A stretch of DNA of 64,000 nucleotides. It comes from an uncultured Collinsella sp. GTDB taxonomy: Bacteria > Actinomycetota > Coriobacteriia > Coriobacteriales > Coriobacteriaceae. The position numbers and the translations under genes were made by a program. Location of the stretch: positions 62,001 to 126,000 of the forward strand of contig CAKUGM010000001.1 of assembly GCA_934654625.1 (NCBI GenBank). Reading direction: 5' to 3'. Under the pieces are notes generated by a model. It searched no databases and was not told the DNA's origin. It worked only from the letters and a program-made list of their open reading frames with translations. Of the stretch, positions 40,287-47,894 are shown piece by piece. Positions within the stretch are counted from its first letter, which is position 1, and each line of letters begins with the position of its first letter.

Positions 40287-42524
40287 TTACTTGATCTTAG
40301 TGGTGCCCGGCGCCAGGTTCGGGTCCGTCTCGTTTGCCGCGTCCTGATAATGCTTGGTGTAGATGTCCTTGCCGTTGCCGAACATCATGTAGTACTGCAT
40401 TGTGTGGTAATCGGAGCGTGCCTTCTCGCAGGCAGCAGCGATGGTATCGCTATAGGTCTCGTCGCTCTTAGAGCTGGAGAGCAGCCAGCGACCTTGAGCG
40501 TCCTCATAGCCCACGGAGTTAAGGGCTGGCAGCGACTGGCGCAGTGAAAGATGAGCCTTCTGGTAGTCGGTGAGGGGCGCGCCGATAAGGCTCATCAGCT
40601 CGGAACTCAGGTAGTTGGAGGAGAGATCCTCCTCGTGGCTCGTCTGGGAGTTGCCGGCTACGTCGTAGTTAGCCCAGATGATGTAGTCGGTTTGCCACAG
40701 GCGCTCTTGGTGCGTGGCATCGTCCTCGTTGGTGAACCAGCGATTGTTGTAGGTATCGGGGAAGAATGGCTGATGGTCGCCCCAGAACACCACGACAACC
40801 TTGCGATCGAGATTGCTCAGCTTATCGAGGAAGTATTCGAGCGCCTCGTCGGACTGCTGAATGAGTGAGACATACTCGTTGACGTTGGAGTTGAGCTCGC
40901 CGTCGATATTCAGACTCACCTGCTTGTCGTAGGGGATGAGGCCGGTATCGTAGCCGGAGTGGTTCTGCATGGTCACGTCAAAGATGAACTGCGGGTCGCT
41001 GTTGGTGTCCAGCAGCTCGAGAATCTTGTCGTAGGTAGATTTGTCGGTCACCATGCCGCGCAGCGTTTCGGCGCCCTCGAAGTCGTTGATGGTGAGGAAC
41101 TGGTCAAAGCCAAAGTCCTTGTAGACGTTCTCACGGTTCCAGTTGGTGCCATGGTTGGGGTGCATGGCGGTGGTGTAGTAGCCCAACGACTTGAACTGAG
41201 AGGCGAGGTTCTCGGTGTCGGTGAGGTCGTACGTGGTGTACGGGTACACGCCGCTGCCCAGATAGGCCATGGAGTTGCCCGTCAGGAACTCGAACTCGGT
41301 ATTGGCCGTGCCGCCGCCATAGGCAGAGACGTAGAGGCGTCCGCGCGAGAGGCAATCGTCAATGCTCTTGAAGTACGTGGGGCCCTGGTAGTTTGAATGC
41401 ATGTTCTGATAGATGGAGAGGTCCGAGAAGGTCTCGTTCATGATGGCGATGACCGTGGGCTTCTCTTCGTCAAACTGCTTTTCGGCCTCGAGGCGCGCTG
41501 TAGAGGAGCCGCCGGTTTGGCTGTTGCTGTCGTACTCGTCGGCGTACTCGGAAATAAGCTTCTTGGCACCGGAGACGGAGTAATCTTCGGGCTTGGAGGG
41601 CTTGATGGTCTGCGCGCCCGAGATGAACGAAGGCAGGAAGCCCTGGCGATAGTAGCTTTCCAGCGGACGCCAAGAGTACACCTGGATATAGAGCGTGTGA
41701 TAGTAGTCGAATAGCGTGGTGTGCGCGGCGATGCCGCCCAGGCATGCGACGGCGATTAGAAGGTTGAGCACCAAGCCGCGCCAAGAGCCCTTCTGGCGCT
41801 TGGGCGCCAGCTGTGCTGCAAGGCTGCAAATCTGGATAGCGATAACCGTAAAGGCAAGGCTCAACATGCAGAAGCTGGTGATCGTGTACGTGTAGCCCGT
41901 GCCGGCAACGGCTGCGGCGGTGGAGAGCGCCGTCAGATCGCCAGGGGAGATGGGCATGGATTTGAACAGGATGACAAAGTACTCGGCGATGCCCAGGATG
42001 TAGAGGGCCACGGCGAGCACGATGGCGCCGCCGCTGCGACGCTGGAAGAGGAAGAAAAGTCCCAGCATGGCGAAGGCGATGAGTGCCCACTCAAGCAGCA
42101 GGCACAAGGGGTACATCCAGGTGAGGTCGTGGTTGGAGGAGAACTCGAGTCCCAGCGTGGCAAAGACGCCGGCGAGAAGCATCATGATGGTGGCGCCGAG
42201 CAGCGGATGGGCGAACTTGCCCTCTTTGCCAACAAGTGCCTGCAGACGCTCGAGCACGAAGTCGCGATGGATGTTGAGGTAGACGCAGCCGCACAGAAGC
42301 GCATGCGCAACGATTGCCACGACGACGGCCATGGGGTCTGCACAGTCCACGAGGCCGATAACGGACCATACGGTAAAGAACAGCTGGACCAGCAAGATCA
42401 GGCCGCAGCGAATGAAAAACGCGCGGCTTGGCGTATCTCCTGCGCTCTTGCAAGCCTTAAGGTGCTTGAGCACAAGCAGCACCGTGCCTGCGGCGCCGAC
42501 GAGCGAAACGAGGGCAGCGATCAT
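40287..42524 (-). CDS. LTA-synthase-like alkaline phosphatase superfamily membrane protein
   Basis: A 745-residue protein with about seven N-terminal membrane segments (residues 1-260) and an extracellular sulfatase-fold domain (about 335-640). The phospho-accepting Thr is in GGGTANTEFEFLTG, preceded by NETFSDLS with a metal-binding Glu; the pattern MHPNHGTNWNRENVYKDFGF and the metal-ligand segment VFWGDHQPFF match LtaS-type enzymes. These transfer glycerol phosphate from phosphatidylglycerol to build lipoteichoic acid or modify other glycans. The number of membrane segments is larger than the five of LtaS, so it may be a related glycan phosphotransferase. It stands alone, ending at the nested inverted repeat. 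Confidence 0.88.
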   Translation of the reverse strand: MIAALVSLVGAAGTVLLVLKHLKACKSAGDTPSRAFFIRCGLILLVQLFFTVWSVIGLVDCADPMAVVVAIVAHALLCGCVYLNIHRDFVLERLQALVGKEGKFAHPLLGATIMMLLAGVFATLGLEFSSNHDLTWMYPLCLLLEWALIAFAMLGLFFLFQRRSGGAIVLAVALYILGIAEYFVILFKSMPISPGDLTALSTAAAVAGTGYTYTITSFCMLSLAFTVIAIQICSLAAQLAPKRQKGSWRGLVLNLLIAVACLGGIAAHTTLFDYYHTLYIQVYSWRPLESYYRQGFLPSFISGAQTIKPSKPEDYSVSGAKKLISEYADEYDSNSQTGGSSTARLEAEKQFDEEKPTVIAIMNETFSDLSIYQNMHSNYQGPTYFKSIDDCLSRGRLYVSAYGGGTANTEFEFLTGNSMAYLGSGVYPYTTYDLTDTENLASQFKSLGYYTTAMHPNHGTNWNRENVYKDFGFDQFLTINDFEGAETLRGMVTDKSTYDKILELLDTNSDPQFIFDVTMQNHSGYDTGLIPYDKQVSLNIDGELNSNVNEYVSLIQQSDEALEYFLDKLSNLDRKVVVVFWGDHQPFFPDTYNNRWFTNEDDATHQERLWQTDYIIWANYDVAGNSQTSHEEDLSSNYLSSELMSLIGAPLTDYQKAHLSLRQSLPALNSVGYEDAQGRWLLSSSKSDETYSDTIAAACEKARSDYHTMQYYMMFGNGKDIYTKHYQDAANETDPNLAPGTTKIK

Positions 42525-42890
42525 ATGGTGAGGCTCCTTTGCGGATTATCTGGCGTGCGCACGGCCGCGACGGCCTGCGCCCATTCTTCGCGTTTTGCAA
42601 CGCACCATAGTACCGTGGGAATGTTGAGATTTCGTATCGATGCACGAAAACGACCCTGTTTGCGGTATTTCGTCACGAAGTCAACAGAGGGTTACCGTAA
42701 TAAAAACGTGCATGTTCCCGTGCGATGCAAGCTAAGCTACACATCGTTTTGCGTTGAGGTTCATCGTCTGGGGTGGCCAGGCGTGCGTCGTTCGATTTTC
42801 GAGGGCGTTTGGCAGCTGTCCAACGATTCTGCCCCGTTTTGGCCGAGCCGCGTGGCATGATGGAGCAATGCGGATAGAAGGGATCCATCC
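42525..42890. other. 366-base divergent intergenic region
   Basis: It separates the divergent LTA-synthase-like and nitroreductase genes. I see no gene, tRNA or clear hairpin. Both promoters should lie here, but no box pair stands out; GTAATAAAAA near 42696 is an AT-rich patch. GATAGAAGGGAT (42873-42884) supplies the nitroreductase ribosome binding site. Confidence 0.5.
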
Positions 42891-43709
42891 ATGGCAGATA
42901 CACCAACCATTGACGCCATTCCTGCAGCATATGCGGACGATGTAACGCTTAGGCTCATCGATGAGCGTTCTTCGACGCGTTCGTTTACCGAGGGGGTCGA
43001 TATCACCGGCGAACAGCGCGCTGCCATCTTGCATGCGGCAAGCCGCGCTCCCTCCGCAGGGGCCATGATGATGTACTCCATCATTGATGTGCGCTCCCAA
43101 GAGACGCGCGATCGCCTGGCGGTCCTGTGCGATAACCAACCCATGATCGCAAAGGCTCCTTGGGCGCTGGTGTTTGTTGTCGATTACGCCAAATGGATCG
43201 ATCTGTTTGAGCACGCTGGGTGCTTTGCCCCCGAGTTCGCGGAGCGCACGGGCAAGAGCCCGCGCACCGCACCGGGCTTGGGCGAATTTGCCATTGCGGC
43301 ACAGGATGCCGTGATCGCGGCTCAGAATGCGACTATTGCGGCGGAGGCCGTGGGCCTCGGCAGCTGCTATATCGGCGACATCGTCGAGTGCCAAGAAGAG
43401 GTTCGCGAATTGCTTGACCTCCCGCCGTATACTGTGCCGCTCTCGATGCTCATTATCGGAGAGCCGAAGAAGCGTCGCCCCACGACGCCTCATCCTATCT
43501 GCAACCTTGTGATGCACGAGCGCTATCAGCGCGCAGATGCAGAGATGCTCGATAAGCAGATTGCCGAGATGGACGCGATGTTTCGCCCTCATGCCACCGA
43601 GCCTGCCTCGCGTGTGCACGATATCTATACGCGCAAGCATACAAGCGATTTCATGCGCGAGATGTGTCGTTCGATGCAGTTGTGGCTCAACAATTGGCAG
43701 GGTAAATAA
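42891..43709 (+). CDS. nitroreductase-family flavoprotein
   Basis: A 272-residue FMN enzyme of the nitroreductase superfamily. The FMN-binding Arg-Ser pair is in DERSSTRSFTEGVDI near residue 26-40, followed by AASRAPSAGAMMMYSI. The QNATIAAEAVGLGSCYIGDI helix and the loop LPPYTVPLSMLIIGEPKKR are typical of the NfsA/FRP-like branch. The C-terminal extension of some 50 residues (KHTSDFMREMCRSMQLWLNN) helps dimer exchange. Such enzymes reduce quinones, nitro groups or flavins with NAD(P)H; the natural substrate is not known. Its neighbour, adenine deaminase, starts 36 bases downstream, so co-transcription is likely. Confidence 0.9.
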   Translation: MADTPTIDAIPAAYADDVTLRLIDERSSTRSFTEGVDITGEQRAAILHAASRAPSAGAMMMYSIIDVRSQETRDRLAVLCDNQPMIAKAPWALVFVVDYAKWIDLFEHAGCFAPEFAERTGKSPRTAPGLGEFAIAAQDAVIAAQNATIAAEAVGLGSCYIGDIVECQEEVRELLDLPPYTVPLSMLIIGEPKKRRPTTPHPICNLVMHERYQRADAEMLDKQIAEMDAMFRPHATEPASRVHDIYTRKHTSDFMREMCRSMQLWLNNWQGK

Positions 43710-43745
43710 CAGGCCTTTGGGCAGAAGAGAAGAAAGGACGCATGT

Positions 43746-45560
43746 ATGATCAATACCTTTTGCAAGACTCCGCTTTGGGAATGCAACGACAAGCTTGTGC
43801 GCGTGGCGCAGGGTCAGGAGCCGGCGGACCTCGTGATTCGTCACGCTAATCTGGTGAGCGTGACCACACACGAGATCCTGGAGGACACCGACATCGCCGT
43901 GGCTTGCGGCCGCGTTGCCTATCTGGGCATTGGCGAATATACGGCGGAGCACTGCATCGGCGAGAGCACGACGGTAGTTGACGCCACGGGAAAGTACGTT
44001 GCCCCGGGCTATATCGACTCTCATATTCATGTCGAGTCGGCCATGATCGGCTGCGCAGAGTACGCCAAGGTCGTGGTTCCGCGCGGTACGACGGCGATTT
44101 TTGCCGACCCGCACGAGTGCTGCAACGTCGTGGGTCTCGACGGCGTGCGCGTGATGTTCGACGACGCCAAGCGCGCTCCGCTCAAGGCGATGCTCACCAC
44201 GCCTTCGTGCGTGCCCGCTGTTACCGGCTTTGACGACAGCGGCTCTTATGTGGACGCGGCCCAGGTTGCCGAGACCATGAAGTGGGACGACGTTGTGGGC
44301 CTGGGCGAGATGATGAACTTCCCCGGCATCCTGGGAGGTGAGGAAAACGCCCAGCACGAGGTAGGCGAGACCCTCAAGGCCGGCAAGTGCGTGACGGGCC
44401 ACTACTCTATTTCCGAGACTGATCGCGGCCTTAACGCATACATCGCTTCTGGCGTGCGCGCCTGCCATGAGTGCATCACGGCCGACGACGTGATGGCCAA
44501 GCTTCGCATGGGCATGTATGTGCAGGCACGCTACGGTTCGGCGTGGCTTTCGCTTCCCAACTATCTCCCGCAGGTGCTCGAGAGCGGCGTCGACACGCGT
44601 CTCATTCTCCTGTGCACCGACGACAATCATCCCAACACGCTCGTTAACGAGGGCGGCATGGATCGTGCCCTGCGTGCTGTGCTCGAGTGCGGATGCGATC
44701 CGGTAACGGCTCTGCAGTTTGCGACCATCAACGCCGCGCAGTGCCTGGGCGTGGATCAGGATATGGGTTCCATTACGCCGGGCAAGTGCGCCGACATGGT
44801 GATCCTGCCTGACCTGGAGACCTTCATCCCCGAGCAGGTCTATATCGACGGCGACTTGGTGGCAAAGGACGGCGAGCCCACGTTTGACCACGAACTCTTT
44901 GAGTGGCCGGACTTCATGACGCACACCATGAACGTGGGCCGCTCCTTTACCGCTGCCGATTTCGAGATTCCCGTGGACCGCCCCGATGGTATGTGCCGCG
45001 TTCGCGCCATCGGTGGCGTGGGCGGCTCGACCATTACCGAGGATGTGGTGATCGAGGTTCCCGTCGTGGACGGCAAGCTGCAGGCGAACCCCGCGATCGA
45101 TGCACTCAAGATGGCCGTGTTCGATCGTCACCATGGCGCCGAGGGCACTCATTCGTTTGGCTTCTGCACAGGCTTTGGCGTCCATGGCGCGCTGGCTCAA
45201 ACCGTCGCACACGACTCGCACAACTTGCTGGTCGTGGGCGATAACGACGAGGATATGGCGCTTGCGGCTCAGACGCTCGTGGAGTGCGGCGGCGGCGAGG
45301 TCGCTGTCCAGGACGGTCGCGTGCTTGCCCTGGTGGAGCTGCCGGTTTGCGGCCTTATGAGCGACAAGCATGTCGAGGAGGTTGCTCAGGAGGTCGCCGC
45401 TATCGAGAAGGCGTGGGCCGACATGGGCTGCAAGATGCCCTCGCCCTTTATGACCATGGGCATCCTCTCGCTGCCTTGCGTGCCGGTGCTTCGTCTCACT
45501 AACCGCGGCTACGTGAACTGCCTGACGTTCCAGTTCGAGGACCTGTTGATCGAAGAATAG
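43746..45560 (+). CDS. ade: adenine deaminase
   Basis: A 604-residue amidohydrolase that converts adenine to hypoxanthine and ammonia in purine salvage. Metal ligands H93 and H95 are in DSHIHVESAM. The sequence PRGTTAIFADPHE, GLGEMMNFPGIL, GHYSISETDRGLNAYIASGV and CTDDNHPNTLVNEGG is that of the Ade (YerA-type) family, not of adenosine deaminase or cytosine deaminase. Full length for Ade (about 580-600). GAAAGGACGC leads the start. The terminator at 45598 ends the operon. Its product hypoxanthine can feed the phosphoribosyltransferases of salvage; xpt is encoded 5.7 kb downstream on the other strand. Confidence 0.94.
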   Translation: MINTFCKTPLWECNDKLVRVAQGQEPADLVIRHANLVSVTTHEILEDTDIAVACGRVAYLGIGEYTAEHCIGESTTVVDATGKYVAPGYIDSHIHVESAMIGCAEYAKVVVPRGTTAIFADPHECCNVVGLDGVRVMFDDAKRAPLKAMLTTPSCVPAVTGFDDSGSYVDAAQVAETMKWDDVVGLGEMMNFPGILGGEENAQHEVGETLKAGKCVTGHYSISETDRGLNAYIASGVRACHECITADDVMAKLRMGMYVQARYGSAWLSLPNYLPQVLESGVDTRLILLCTDDNHPNTLVNEGGMDRALRAVLECGCDPVTALQFATINAAQCLGVDQDMGSITPGKCADMVILPDLETFIPEQVYIDGDLVAKDGEPTFDHELFEWPDFMTHTMNVGRSFTAADFEIPVDRPDGMCRVRAIGGVGGSTITEDVVIEVPVVDGKLQANPAIDALKMAVFDRHHGAEGTHSFGFCTGFGVHGALAQTVAHDSHNLLVVGDNDEDMALAAQTLVECGGGEVAVQDGRVLALVELPVCGLMSDKHVEEVAQEVAAIEKAWADMGCKMPSPFMTMGILSLPCVPVLRLTNRGYVNCLTFQFEDLLIEE

Positions 45561-45597
45561 CGATAGCAGCGCATAGAGTTTTGCCAGGCTACCGAAA

Positions 45598-45634
45598 AGC
45601 GCCCTGCATCTCTTACGAGGTGCAGGGCGCTTTG
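45598..45634. terminator. bidirectional terminator between ade and kup
   Basis: An 11-bp stem AGCGCCCTGCA / TGCAGGGCGCT with a 12-base centre is flanked by TTT on one side and AAAA on the other. It serves the two convergent genes. Confidence 0.88.
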
Positions 45635-45653
45635 CATGCAAGGCGATCGATGC

Positions 45654-47693
45654 TTACGGGCGCTCGTCTGGGGCGATGCGCTGCATCTTGTTGACGCTCT
45701 TGAACTTGGTGAACAGCGGCACATATTCGAACGTGACGTTGGAGTTCTCCAAGCCATACCAACGCGCCGGGTTGCCGGCAGCGCGGCGAATGAGGTACTT
45801 GAGCACGATGGCGGTGCGCTCGGTGCTGTCCACGTCGGACTCGGGGGCAAGAAGCTTGCGGAGCATGATGAACTGGAACGAACCGATGGGGCTCGGCTTC
45901 TTGTAGACCGAGTACTCATGGGTCTGGTCGGGCAGCTCGCCGGATGCGGAGAGGTCGGAAACCACCTGGCGCAGATAGGCGTTCACGCGCTGGTTGACCT
46001 TATAGCCCAAGAACAGGTGCACGCGGAAGACATAGTCGGTGCCAAAGGTCTCGACGGAATAGGCGAACGTGTGCGGTTCGTCCATGGTCTCGACATTGAT
46101 GAACCAGTAGGCGCGAGCGCGCTTGGGGTGCTTGTCGAGAATCGAGTAGATCACGTCGCGGTCGATGTAATCGGTGTTGCTGTCTTTGGTGAGGTAGACG
46201 ATGTTGTCGCTCATCAGCTCGTAGGTATCGTCGTTGCGCAGACGGTCGAGCTGCGGCAGGTAGGTGCGCAGCGGCAGCAGCGTTGCCTGGCGACGCTCGA
46301 CGGCGGTGCCGTTGAACCAGCTCACCATGATGCCCATGATCAGCGCTGCCATCAAAATGGTGAAGTAGCCGCCATGGAAGAACTTGGTGAGCGAAGAGCC
46401 AAAGAAGAAGCCCTCGAGTGCCAGGAAGAAGACGATGAAGATCCAGGGGAAGACCTTGATCTTGCGGTCATTGTGCAGGTAGAAGAAGAGCAGCAGCGTG
46501 GTGCACATCATGGTGATGGTGATGGCCAGGCCGTATGCCGCCTCCATATGGGCGGAGGACTGGAAGAGCAGAACCACGATGACGCAGCCAACGAGCATGA
46601 CGTTGTTCACCATGGGGATATAGAGCTGACCCTTGGTCTCTGCCGGATAGAACACCTGCATGTGCGGCATGAGGTCCAGACGGCTGGCTTCGGACACTAG
46701 CGAGAACGCGCCGGTGATGAGCGCCTGCGAGGCGATGATGGCGGCGAGCGTGGAGAGGATTACGGCAAACGGGCGAATGTTGCTGTTGAGCATCTCGAAG
46801 AACGGATTGAGGTCGTGGATGCCCACGAGCGAGGGGTTGCCGGCATTGGCGAGCAACCAGGCGCCCTGGCCAAGGTAGGAGCACAGCAGACAGATCTTAA
46901 CGAACGGCCAGGTGGCGTAGATGTTGCCACGGCCCACGTGGCCCATGTCGGAGTAGAGGGCCTCGGCGCCGGTGGTGGCGAGGAAGCAGCTGCCCAAGAT
47001 CATGATGCCCGCATGGTTGTTGGGCGAAAGCAAGAAAGAAATGCCCTCGAACGGATTGAACGCGAGCAGCACGATGGGGTTGCCCAAGATATAAAACAGG
47101 CCGGTGCCGCCCAGGAACAGGAACCACAGGGTCATGATGGGGCCAAAGGCGCGGCCGATTTTCGAAGTGCCCACATGCTGGATCAAGAACAGCGCGATGA
47201 TGATCACGAGCGTGATGATAACCACGTTGGTCTGACCCGTGCCGATGATCGACTTCATGGCAGGGATGGTGCGCAAGCCCTCGACGGCGGTGGTGACGGT
47301 CACCGCGGGGGTGAGGATGCCGTCGGCCAAAAGCGCGGCACCTCCCAGCATGGCAGGGATGATGAGCCACTTGCCAAAGCGGCGCACCAAGCTGTAGAGG
47401 GCAAAGATGCCGCCTTCGCCGTGGTTGTCTGCCTTCATGCAGATCAGTACGTATTTAATGGTGGTGAGCAGCGTGACCGTCCAGATTACGAGCGAGAGGG
47501 CGCCCAGGATGAACTCCTGATTCACCGAGGTGATGCCGCCGTTGCCGGCGACGAGCGCCTTGGTCACGTACATCGGCGACGTTCCGATGTCGCCATACAC
47601 CACGCCGAGCGTGACGAGCATGGCCGAGAGGCTGACGGGGATCGCGTGCGCGTCAGCGTGGCTTACGGTAGCGGTTTGAGCCTTTTTGCCCAT
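45654..47693 (-). CDS. kup: KUP-type potassium transporter
   Basis: A 679-residue protein with twelve predicted membrane helices (residues about 15-460) and a C-terminal cytosolic domain of some 190 residues. The KUP signature LGVVYGDIGTSPMYVTKAL lies near residues 25-45, and the second conserved block ADNHGEGGIFALYSLVRRFG near 90. KUP proteins import K+ by proton symport and bind c-di-AMP in some Gram-positives. The start at 47693 (MGKKAQTATVSHADA) has AAGGAGG upstream on the minus strand; the open frame before it extends to 47801 but lies in the hairpin leader. It is a single gene. Confidence 0.93.
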   Translation of the reverse strand: MGKKAQTATVSHADAHAIPVSLSAMLVTLGVVYGDIGTSPMYVTKALVAGNGGITSVNQEFILGALSLVIWTVTLLTTIKYVLICMKADNHGEGGIFALYSLVRRFGKWLIIPAMLGGAALLADGILTPAVTVTTAVEGLRTIPAMKSIIGTGQTNVVIITLVIIIALFLIQHVGTSKIGRAFGPIMTLWFLFLGGTGLFYILGNPIVLLAFNPFEGISFLLSPNNHAGIMILGSCFLATTGAEALYSDMGHVGRGNIYATWPFVKICLLCSYLGQGAWLLANAGNPSLVGIHDLNPFFEMLNSNIRPFAVILSTLAAIIASQALITGAFSLVSEASRLDLMPHMQVFYPAETKGQLYIPMVNNVMLVGCVIVVLLFQSSAHMEAAYGLAITITMMCTTLLLFFYLHNDRKIKVFPWIFIVFFLALEGFFFGSSLTKFFHGGYFTILMAALIMGIMVSWFNGTAVERRQATLLPLRTYLPQLDRLRNDDTYELMSDNIVYLTKDSNTDYIDRDVIYSILDKHPKRARAYWFINVETMDEPHTFAYSVETFGTDYVFRVHLFLGYKVNQRVNAYLRQVVSDLSASGELPDQTHEYSVYKKPSPIGSFQFIMLRKLLAPESDVDSTERTAIVLKYLIRRAAGNPARWYGLENSNVTFEYVPLFTKFKSVNKMQRIAPDERP

Positions 47694-47719
47694 ATCGCGT
47701 TTTCCTCCTTTTACCATCT

Positions 47720-47759
47720 CAGCCGCCTTACCAGGCATTTTTCCTGATAAAGGCGGCTG
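47720..47759 (-). promoter_or_regulatory. leader hairpin of kup
   Basis: A perfect 10-bp stem CAGCCGCCTT (47720-47729) / AAGGCGGCTG (47750-47759) has an inner CCAGG/CCTG pairing. It lies 8-20 bases ahead of the kup ribosome binding site in transcript direction. It might control kup or terminate upstream transcription; the sequence does not decide. Confidence 0.5.
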
Positions 47760-47894
47760 TTGGAAAACAAGTGATAATGCAATCCTCAGAAGTATAGCCA
47801 TGTGGACGATGCTGTGCGCGAGAATTTGGGAAAATCGCCTGCGCAGATGAGGAATTGGGCCACAGGGGCTCTCGATCTGTGGAGAAACGCGTCG

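Noticed and set aside
42732-45641. 969-codon minus-strand frame opposite nitroreductase and ade
   Set aside because: Very long, but opposite two enzymes with complete active sites; composition is His/Arg-rich and no known fold is seen.
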